Source of the DNA: an uncultured Oscillospiraceae bacterium
GTDB lineage: Bacteria; Bacillota; Clostridia; Oscillospirales; Ruminococcaceae
Assembly: GCA_910578755.1 (NCBI GenBank)
Contig: CAJTSZ010000028.1
Span: 1-19,927, forward strand
DNA length: 19,927 bases
Direction of reading: 5' to 3'
Shown here: positions 14,476-19,927 of the stretch, piece after piece
How the letters are laid out: every line of letters begins with the position of its first letter
How positions within the stretch are numbered: position 1 is the first letter of the stretch
Notes under the pieces: model-generated
What the model was told of the DNA's origin: nothing
What the model saw: only the letters and a program-made list of their open reading frames with translations
The model's database searches: none
Made by a program: the position numbers and the translations under genes

Positions 14476-15339
14476 ATGAAAACCAAGCTCACAGCCCAGC
14501 ACATGAAAACCTTTCTTATTTTAAATATCGCTACCTTAATAACAGCCATTGGTGTGTATTTTTTTAAATATCCTAACCATTTTTCCACAGGAGGCGTCAG
14601 CGGCATTACCGTAGTGCTGGGCCATTATTTGCCCAATATTTCCTTAGGGGGAATCAACTGGATTTTAAACCTGGCCCTTTTGGCAGTGGGGATTATTGTC
14701 CTTGGCAAAGGGTTTGGCGCAACAACGGCCTATGTTACTGTGGCCCTTTCCGCCATAATGAGCGCCTTTGAGGTTTGGTTCCCCCTGTCCAAGCCTTTGA
14801 CAGACCAACCCCTGCTGGAACTAATTTTCGGCGTAGTCCTGCCGGCCATTGGGGCGGCTATGCTGTTTAACATCAATTCTTCCACCGGCGGTACCGATAT
14901 TATTGCCATGATACTAAAAAAATACATCCATACCAGCAGCGGCAGCGCCCTTTTTGTGGTGGATACCCTCATTGCTTTTGTCACTTTTTTTGCCTTTGGC
15001 CCCACCACCGGCCTGTTTTCCATTTTGGGCCTGGGGGTAAAATCCCTGATTGTGGACTTTGTTATGGAAAGTATGAATATGTGCAAGTCCTTCACCATTA
15101 TTACCGATAAGCCGGACAATATTTGCAGTTATATTAAGGATACCCTAAAGCGGGGCGCTACAGTCTACAAGGCGGAAGGCATTTATAATCACAGCGATAA
15201 AACGGTTATTATGACTGCGGTAAGCAAACAGCAGGGCATCAGCCTGCAACAGGTTATTAAAAATACAGACCCCCACGCCTTTGTACTAATTACCAGCACC
15301 AGCGAAATTATCGGCAAAGGGTTCCGGGGAGGTATTTAA
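14476..15339 (+). CDS. YitT family membrane protein with C-terminal DUF2179 domain
   Basis: A 287-residue protein. Residues 10 to about 200 form the YitT/DUF161 membrane part, with five or six hydrophobic segments and the marks FFKYPNHFSTGGVSGITVVLG, LGKGFGATTAY and the second glycine-rich block NINSSTGGTDIIAMIL. Residues from about 205 are soluble and fit DUF2179 (SFTIITDKPDNICSYIKDTLKRGATVYKAEG, then a VIMTAV strand and a STSEIIGKGF end). Length is typical. AGGAGG precedes the ATG. The gene is alone behind the cobalamin riboswitch, which suggests a role in uptake or handling of cobalamin, a precursor, or a substrate of a B12-dependent path. The family has no settled function. Confidence 0.9.
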   Translation: MKTKLTAQHMKTFLILNIATLITAIGVYFFKYPNHFSTGGVSGITVVLGHYLPNISLGGINWILNLALLAVGIIVLGKGFGATTAYVTVALSAIMSAFEVWFPLSKPLTDQPLLELIFGVVLPAIGAAMLFNINSSTGGTDIIAMILKKYIHTSSGSALFVVDTLIAFVTFFAFGPTTGLFSILGLGVKSLIVDFVMESMNMCKSFTIITDKPDNICSYIKDTLKRGATVYKAEGIYNHSDKTVIMTAVSKQQGISLQQVIKNTDPHAFVLITSTSEIIGKGFRGGI

Positions 15340-15363
15340 TCCCCCCTTGGCGCCATGGGCCCA

Positions 15364-15420
15364 AAGAGTAAGCCCCTCCTTGTGTATCATAAACACAAAG
15401 AGGGGGCTTACTCTTTTTTA
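15364..15420. terminator. Bidirectional terminator between YitT gene and bcp
   Basis: AAGAGTAAGCCCC...GGGGCTTACTCTT forms a stem of about 20 bp with small mismatches near the loop, with TTTTT on the plus side and A/T-rich bases on the other. The last bases of its plus-side arm and tail meet the bcp stop codon. Confidence 0.92.
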
Positions 15421-15882
15421 GCGCTTTTCCTGTAAATATTGTAAAATTTCGGCGGCGTTTGCATCCGGCTTTGCCTTTGGGTAGGCTTTTTCAATAACGC
15501 CATTTTCATCAATTAAATAAGCGGTGCGCACTACCCCCATGGAAACCTTGCCGTACAGCTTTTTTTCCTGCCAAACATCGTAGGCGGTAATGGCGGCCAG
15601 CTCCGGGTCCGAAAGCAGGGGGAAAGGCAGGCTTTGCTTTTCGGCAAACCCTTTGTGGGAACGTATACTGTCCTTGCTTACGCCAAGGACCTGTACGCCG
15701 GCCTCCTCCAGCTGGCTGTAAATGTCCCGGAACGAGCAGGCCTGTTTGGTACAGCCTGGGGTGTTGTCCTTAGGGTAAAAATATAAAATTACCTTTTTAC
15801 TAGTAAAATCACTGAGGGAAACCATAGCGCCGGTTTGGTCCGGCAGGGTAAACAGCGGGGCTTTTGTTCCAGCTTCTAACAT
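15418..15882 (-). CDS. bcp: Thiol peroxidase, BCP/PrxQ-type peroxiredoxin
   Basis: A 154-residue cytosolic peroxiredoxin that reduces hydrogen peroxide and organic peroxides with thioredoxin. It has the AGTKAPLFTLPDQTG start, the active site YFYPKDNTPGCTKQACSF with peroxidatic Cys44 and resolving Cys49 (the PrxQ pattern of two Cys five apart), FPLLSDPE, and the RTAYLIDENGVI strand. AAAGGAG precedes the ATG. It is the last gene of the run that begins with trpS, 24 nt after the metalloprotease gene, and ends in a strong terminator. Confidence 0.94.
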   Translation of the reverse strand: MLEAGTKAPLFTLPDQTGAMVSLSDFTSKKVILYFYPKDNTPGCTKQACSFRDIYSQLEEAGVQVLGVSKDSIRSHKGFAEKQSLPFPLLSDPELAAITAYDVWQEKKLYGKVSMGVVRTAYLIDENGVIEKAYPKAKPDANAAEILQYLQEKR

Positions 15883-15906
15883 AAAAATAAACTCCTTTCA
15901 AGGTTT

Positions 15907-16632
15907 TCAGCGCAAAATGGAAGCAAAGGAGGACAAGGTTTGGCGGTGCTTGGGGTATAAAGGCATAACACTGTTTAACACAGCGTAAAAGGAGGGGGAA
16001 TGGTTGGGGTGAAGCAGGTGGGTCAGTTCATGGGCGGCAACCGCAACAATGCAGCTGTATGGCACGCAGATTAAGCGGCTGTTCAAGGTAATAATACCGG
16101 TGGCCGGTTGGCAGCTGCCCCAACGGCTTTTCATTTTGCGCAGCTTCATGGTATAAGGGGGCAGGCTGTATTGCCACAGCAGCCGGCGGGCCTCCTCCAA
16201 AGCCTGGGCAAGTATTACCCGGCTCTGCTCCTCCAGCCATTGTTGAGTTACCCGCTGGGCTGCGTCCTTGTTTTCCGGTTCAGGGGTTTCCACAGTTAAG
16301 GCATCCTTTTCCAACAAGATTCGCCCTGCAGGCCCAGGTGTAATGTGCAGCATTAAGGGCTGGCCAAGGTACAGGAAGGCGCCGTTCTCCAAAGGGGGAA
16401 TTGTTTCGGCCAGGGAGGCATACTTTTTTAAGCTGCGCAGTACCCAGGAGGATTTTTGCAGCAAAAACCTTTCCGCCTCCGCCTGGGCGACGTTTATGGG
16501 GACGGAAAGCTCCACCTGCCCGCCGGATTTTACCCGCAGGTTTATGTTTTTTATTTTTTTCCAGGTAATGCGGTAGGGGGCTTGCTGTTCTCCCACAGTG
16601 AGGGTACCCTCTGTGACGCGGGGGGAAATCAT
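15907..16632 (-). CDS. YgjP-like M48-type metallopeptidase (DUF45)
   Basis: A 241-residue protein with the zinc motif HELTH (201-205) and further ligand-like His208 and His211 in HPNH, preceded by KSRWGSC (168-174); together these define the YgjP/SprT-like DUF45 family. The N-terminal half carries the usual beta-rich part (RITWKKIKNINLRVKSGGQVELSVP). The family looks like a zinc protease or its relative; no substrate is established. I prefer the ATG at 16632, 9 nt after AAGG, to the GTG two codons earlier, which is too close. It lies 25 nt after the gene before it, in the trpS run. Confidence 0.86.
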   Translation of the reverse strand: MISPRVTEGTLTVGEQQAPYRITWKKIKNINLRVKSGGQVELSVPINVAQAEAERFLLQKSSWVLRSLKKYASLAETIPPLENGAFLYLGQPLMLHITPGPAGRILLEKDALTVETPEPENKDAAQRVTQQWLEEQSRVILAQALEEARRLLWQYSLPPYTMKLRKMKSRWGSCQPATGIITLNSRLICVPYSCIVAVAAHELTHLLHPNHSPSFYAVLNSVMPLYPKHRQTLSSFASILR

Positions 16633-16657
16633 AGGCACTTTCCTTTCTTGTATCCAG

Positions 16658-17467
16658 TTATCTGCTTCCCGCAGGGTTTACATTCTGCAAAATAGAACGA
16701 ATCTGCGCCTCCCTTGGGAAGGCGAGGGCGGAAGTATTGGGCCTATCGTCACCCAAAAGGGAATAGGGCAGTTCAATCACATCAAGATGGCACTGAATTC
16801 CCCGGCGGTTCGCCAGCTTAATGGCCGCCAGCCCCCAGCTATCTAAAGGGACGGGGTTCAGCCGGCCATAGCGGCGCAGCATTTTGATGCGGTTTTCCAA
16901 ATATTTATTAAACCTATCTTCGTCCCCATGGGCAATTGCCCACATACACTGGCGAAGCTGGTCCCCGGCAATGGAAGCGCCCTCCGGGCCGTCGGGAAGG
17001 ATTTTGCAGGCTTTGGCGTAATCCTGTAAAATCAGCGCCCCCTCAACAGTATCTGTCCCTGCAATTTGCAGCGCAAGGTCATACTCATTGGCAAGGATAG
17101 CCGCCTTGGAGAAATTGATGTTCTTTTCCCGGAAATTGTAAGGGGAACCGCTGTCCATAACGTGGTGGGGGAACCCTTTTTCCACCATTTCGTAGCACAA
17201 CGCGGCAACACAGGCGGCAATATAGTAGCTTTCCTTGGCAGCCTTGGCGTCCTGCTCCAGCTGAAGGTGGGTGTCCCCATCCCCCGTGTACATAAAAAAC
17301 AAATCACGCAGGCTGTTGATAATCCAGTCGTAAGCCTGCTTCTGAATGCGGTTATCCAGCCACTGGAAATCCGGGTTGCCAGCACCTTGGTTGGCGTTTT
17401 CCAAAAGGGTGCGGATATATTTTAAGTGTTTATCAATGTAAATTGTGCTGTATGGCATTTTTTTCAT
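16658..17467 (-). CDS. Unknown protein, weakly Imm49-like
   Basis: A 269-residue, mostly helical soluble protein that I do not recognise with confidence. No signal peptide, membrane segment or catalytic motif stands out. The middle has alternating helices that include a cluster (KAAKESYYIAACVAALCYEMVEKGF). The C-terminal part (PVPLDSWGLAAIKLANRRGI, then LDVIELPYSLL) recalls the Imm49 family of immunity proteins, but only in general pattern. AAAGGA precedes the ATG. It is the third gene of the trpS run, 36 nt after the phosphatase gene and 25 nt before the YgjP-like gene. Confidence 0.6.
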   Translation of the reverse strand: MKKMPYSTIYIDKHLKYIRTLLENANQGAGNPDFQWLDNRIQKQAYDWIINSLRDLFFMYTGDGDTHLQLEQDAKAAKESYYIAACVAALCYEMVEKGFPHHVMDSGSPYNFREKNINFSKAAILANEYDLALQIAGTDTVEGALILQDYAKACKILPDGPEGASIAGDQLRQCMWAIAHGDEDRFNKYLENRIKMLRRYGRLNPVPLDSWGLAAIKLANRRGIQCHLDVIELPYSLLGDDRPNTSALAFPREAQIRSILQNVNPAGSR

Positions 17468-17503
17468 GGGAAAATCCTTTCCTGCGGCAGGGGGGCCAGG
17501 GGG

Positions 17504-18232
17504 CTAAAGCAGCCGCTGTTTTAACTTTTCCACTTCCTTGGGGGAAAGGCCGCAGGCCGCAAAGTACTGCGCGGCCCCGCCCCAGGTGGCAAGCAAATAC
17601 TCCAATGTTTTTTCCATGGTACAGGGCTGGGCCTGTAATACGTGCAGGGGAATTTGAATCCCCCGGGCCGCCAGCTCCTGGCAATTCTTTTGCGGCGGCA
17701 GGTACTGCTCTGTGGCGGCATAATCCGTTGTAATGGTTTCTTTATCCACACCGGCCAGCTGTAGCAGCAGCATGGCCAGCACGCCGGTGCGGTCCTTGCC
17801 GGCGGTGCAGTGAAACAGGGTAAGCCCTGTACATTCCAGCAGCAAGCAGGCAATACGGCGGTATTGCTCCTGGCAGTTTTCCAGCAGCCCAATGTACATA
17901 TCCGCCATATCGTCAGGGAGGTTTCCCTTCATGCCGCTGGAGTTTACATCGTCAAACATTACAATATTTTCGTACCGTACCCCGGGAACCTCCCTTAAAC
18001 GGGAGGGAAAGTTGGCTGTTTCCCCAGGGGAGCGCAGGTCAAGAACAAGGGCAAGGCCCCTTTCCTTCAGTAAATCAATATCCTGCGGGGTAAGGCTGGC
18101 AGTGCTGTCCGCCCGCAAAAACCTGCCCCAGGCCGTGGTACCGCCGCCGGGCAGGGGGCAGCCCCCAAGGTCCCGCACGTTGGCAGCGCCAGCTAAAGGA
18201 ATATAGCGGCTTTGGTTGTGGTTCTGTTCCAT
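17504..18232 (-). CDS. Tyrosine-protein phosphatase (Y_phosphatase3 type)
   Basis: A 242-residue protein of the bacterial tyrosine/dual-specificity phosphatase group that includes Mycobacterium PtpB. The start IPLAGAANVRDLGG is the family signature; LDLRSPGE supplies the general-acid-side loop; and the P-loop HCTAGKDRTG (141-150) has the Cys142 nucleophile and Arg148. The extra Lys in the P-loop is linked in this group to activity on phosphoinositides as well. I choose the ATG at 18232; the in-frame ATG at 18247 is itself part of the GGAGGT ribosome binding site. It follows trpS by 21 nt. No kinase or secretion gene is nearby. Confidence 0.9.
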   Translation of the reverse strand: MEQNHNQSRYIPLAGAANVRDLGGCPLPGGGTTAWGRFLRADSTASLTPQDIDLLKERGLALVLDLRSPGETANFPSRLREVPGVRYENIVMFDDVNSSGMKGNLPDDMADMYIGLLENCQEQYRRIACLLLECTGLTLFHCTAGKDRTGVLAMLLLQLAGVDKETITTDYAATEQYLPPQKNCQELAARGIQIPLHVLQAQPCTMEKTLEYLLATWGGAAQYFAACGLSPKEVEKLKQRLL

Positions 18233-18253
18233 AAAAAGTACCTCCATAACAGC

Positions 18254-19276
18254 TTAATAGGGAAGAAAGCCCACTTTTTTATACACTTTGTCCAGGGTGC
18301 GCTGGGAAATCCCAAGGGCCTTTTCCGCCCCGGCGCGGTAGCAGCTTTCCAAATATGCCTTGTCGGCCAAAAGGCGGGCATGCTTCTCCTGAATGGGCCG
18401 CAGCTCCTCCACAACGGCTTCGCCAACAGCCAGCTTAAAATCGCCATAACCCTTGCCTGCAAACTGCGTTTCAATTTCTTCTATGGAAGCGCCAGTAACA
18501 GCGGAGTAAATGGACATCAGGTTGTTAATGCCCGGCTTATCCTCCCGGTAGGCAACAAGGGCTTCGGAATCGGTTACCGCGCTTTTGAATTTTTTAATGA
18601 TGGTATCCGGCGGGTCCAGCAAAAATACGGTGGCCTTGGCGTTCTCGTCAGACTTGGACATTTTTTTGCCAGGGTCGGCCAAAGACATAATCCGGGCCGC
18701 CGTTTTGGGGATGTACCCGTCGGGCACCTGGAACACATTGCCGTACAGCCCGTTAAAGCGCAGGGCAATATCCCTTGCCAGCTCCAAATGCTGCTTTTGG
18801 TCGGCGCCCACAGGCACCAGGTTGGTCTGGTACAGCAAAATATCCGCAGCCATAAGGGAAGGGTAGGTAAACAGGCCGGCGTTAATGTTGTCAGCGTGTT
18901 TGGCAGATTTATCCTTAAATTGGGTCATGCGGGAAAGCTCGCCAAACTGGGTGTAGCAGTTCAGCACCCAGGCCAGCTCTGCGTGGGTTTTTACATGGCT
19001 TTGAATAAAGGCGATGCTTTTTTCCGGGTCTACGCCGCAGGCCAAAATCAGCGCAAAGGCAGAAAGGGTATTCTTTTTCAGCTGTGCAGGGTCCTGGCGC
19101 ACAGTAATGGCGTGCATATTTACAATGCTGTAGGCGCAGTTGTAGCTGTCCTGAAGCTTGCTCCAGTTTTTTACAGCCCCCAAATAGTTGCCCAGGGTAA
19201 AAGAACCGCTTGTGGGCTGGATGCCGGAAAAAATAACTGGCTTTTTTTCTAATTTTGGAGCAGTGTTGTTTTCCAT
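18254..19276 (-). CDS. trpS: Tryptophanyl-tRNA synthetase
   Basis: A 340-residue class I aminoacyl-tRNA synthetase that charges tRNA(Trp). The HIGH equivalent is TLGN in GIQPTSGSFTLGNYLGA (27-30), as in other bacterial TrpRS, and the KMSKS loop is intact (205-209, KKMSKSDEN). PVGADQKQHLELARDIA is the tryptophan-pocket region. Length is typical (about 330-340). AAAGGAG precedes the ATG. It is the first gene behind a T-box leader with a UGG specifier, so uncharged tRNA(Trp) should raise its expression and probably that of the four genes after it. Confidence 0.97.
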   Translation of the reverse strand: MENNTAPKLEKKPVIFSGIQPTSGSFTLGNYLGAVKNWSKLQDSYNCAYSIVNMHAITVRQDPAQLKKNTLSAFALILACGVDPEKSIAFIQSHVKTHAELAWVLNCYTQFGELSRMTQFKDKSAKHADNINAGLFTYPSLMAADILLYQTNLVPVGADQKQHLELARDIALRFNGLYGNVFQVPDGYIPKTAARIMSLADPGKKMSKSDENAKATVFLLDPPDTIIKKFKSAVTDSEALVAYREDKPGINNLMSIYSAVTGASIEEIETQFAGKGYGDFKLAVGEAVVEELRPIQEKHARLLADKAYLESCYRAGAEKALGISQRTLDKVYKKVGFLPY

Positions 19277-19299
19277 AAAATAAAACTCCTTTCAAGGTA

Positions 19300-19565
19300 A
19301 AATAGCTTGTGTTAGCCCGCAAAATAAAACAAAAACACCCGCCCTTGCCCTGCAAGGACAGATGTTTTATCTGCGGTACCACCTTTGGTTGGCAGCGCCC
19401 TGTTTCGGCGCGCCCTCTTTCTGCCCTTAACGCGGGCCAAACGGCAGCGGATACTGCGGCGCGGCAGGCAAAGGCCCTGCCGGCAGGTTCACCGCGCCCT
19501 CCAGGGGCCATTTGCCGGAGCGTGTTCTGCCGGGTTTTCAGCACCCCCGGCTCTCTGTAAGCCCG
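19300..19565 (-). ncRNA. T-box leader (tRNA-Trp) of the trpS operon
   Basis: Read on the minus strand, the leader has the Stem I opening ACAGAGAGCC, the GGGGGTGCTGAAAACCC loop region, a specifier context AAATGGCCCCTGGAG with TGG (Trp) at 19508-19510, and the T-box AGGTGGTACCGCAG (19371-19384). A terminator follows, and the T-box bases lie just ahead of its first arm, as usual. TGG agrees with the downstream trpS. It is a transcriptional T-box: uncharged tRNA(Trp) favours read-through. Confidence 0.93.
19326..19363 (-). terminator. T-box terminator before trpS
   Basis: On the minus strand ACATCTGTCCTTGC pairs with GCAAGGGCGGGTGT (14 bp, three G-U pairs), with an AGG loop, and is followed by TTTTTGTTTTATTTT. 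Confidence 0.88.
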
Positions 19566-19667
19566 TGTTCCGGTTTAATTTCCCTATCAGCGGTTTATTG
19601 GTATTTTTATTTATGTTGCTGTATTGCAAGGCGAACGCCATCAAAATATAATAACAGCTTTGCCGTT

Positions 19668-19696
19668 ATTGTACCACAAGAAAATAGGGGGCGCAA
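19668..19696 (-). promoter_or_regulatory. Candidate promoter of the trpS operon
   Basis: TTGCGC (19691-19696), 17-nt spacer, TACAAT (19668-19673) on the minus strand. The start would be about 100 nt before the T-box Stem I, which is rather far; a hairpin (ATAACGGC/GCTGTTAT) follows at once. A closer promoter cannot be excluded. Confidence 0.4.
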
Positions 19697-19758
19697 GTAT
19701 CTTTTTACAGGCGGTTAAAAAAGGAAAAACAGCGGGCCCTTGTTTTAATTGTAGCGGG

Positions 19759-19800
19759 AAAAACGGCCAAACCAGTAGGGAGGGCTTGGCTGTTTTTATA
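19759..19800 (+). terminator. Possible terminator hairpin
   Basis: AAAAACGGCCAA (19759-19770) pairs with TTGGCTGTTTTT (19786-19797) with one G-U pair and a 15-nt loop, followed by AT-rich bases. It lies between two divergent promoters with no gene before it on the plus strand, so its use is unclear. Confidence 0.35.
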
Positions 19801-19851
19801 GGGAAGGGGAATATTACCGGTAAAATTCATAAAACAACGGTAGTTTTTTCG

Positions 19852-19880
19852 TTGACATATACTGTAGGGAACGGTAAACT
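19852..19880 (+). promoter_or_regulatory. Sigma-A promoter for a gene past the right edge
   Basis: TTGACA (19852-19857), 17-nt spacer, TAAACT (19875-19880). AGGGAGG follows at 19916-19922, five bases from the end of the window, so a start codon is expected within the next few bases outside it. Confidence 0.72.
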
Positions 19881-19927
19881 TAACAAATAGCAAGCAATTA
19901 GGCGTTTTACCCCACAGGGAGGAAACA

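Noticed and set aside
18212..19252. A 346-codon open frame on the plus strand opposite trpS
   Set aside because: It mirrors the whole of trpS, has no ribosome binding site and resembles no protein; it comes from the codon choice of trpS. The same holds for the other long opposite-strand frames over deoD, deoB, galE and cls.
19705..19893. A 62-codon frame on the minus strand at the right end
   Set aside because: No ribosome binding site, low-complexity composition, and it lies over the divergent promoter region.

Overview
The window looks like a chromosomal segment of a Gram-positive anaerobe of the Firmicutes, most likely class Clostridia. The grounds are a tRNA(Trp)-type T-box leader in front of trpS, AGGAGG-type ribosome binding sites almost everywhere, sigma-A promoters of the TTGACA-17-TATAAT kind, short U-tailed terminators and medium G+C content. 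No species can be named. I see no rRNA, tRNA, CRISPR array, transposase or phage gene.

Layout. (1) 1-2650, minus strand: a small-ORF leader, a DUF1538 membrane protein and a tandem-domain P-II-like protein, closed by a terminator. (2) 2644-3700, minus: degV, behind a leader holding a terminator and a possible antiterminator. (3) 3860-6950, plus: a nucleoside salvage operon, deoD-deoB-cdd, behind two near-identical promoter/operator palindromes. (4) 6947-10400, minus: a YitT-family membrane protein, a YjjG-like HAD nucleotidase and a cardiolipin synthase, each with its own promoter. (5) 10412-12200, minus: a low-G+C SMI1/KNR4 (SUKH) gene and galE. (6) 12230-14150, plus: a long AT-rich control region and an AGCS sodium:amino-acid symporter. 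(7) 14170-15340, plus: promoter, cobalamin riboswitch, terminator and a second YitT-family protein, this one with a C-terminal DUF2179 domain. (8) 15418-19680, minus: a five-gene run trpS, tyrosine phosphatase, unknown gene, YgjP-like metalloprotease and bcp, behind one Trp T-box leader. (9) the right end carries a plus-strand promoter and ribosome binding site for a gene that begins outside the window.

How the genes work together. DeoD splits purine (deoxy)nucleosides to (deoxy)ribose-1-phosphate, DeoB converts that to the 5-phosphate, and Cdd deaminates cytidine, so region 3 is a coherent salvage unit; the HAD nucleotidase next door also acts on nucleotides. Region 1 pairs a probable transporter with a P-II-like sensor, and both proteins are internally duplicated. 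Region 8 ties four genes of no obvious tryptophan role to tRNA(Trp) charging.

Most worth following: cobalamin-riboswitch control of a YitT protein, with an unusual insertion in the aptamer core; the P-II/DUF1538 pair and its leader ORF; the degV leader switch; the paired deo operators; and a dispersed structured repeat present twice.
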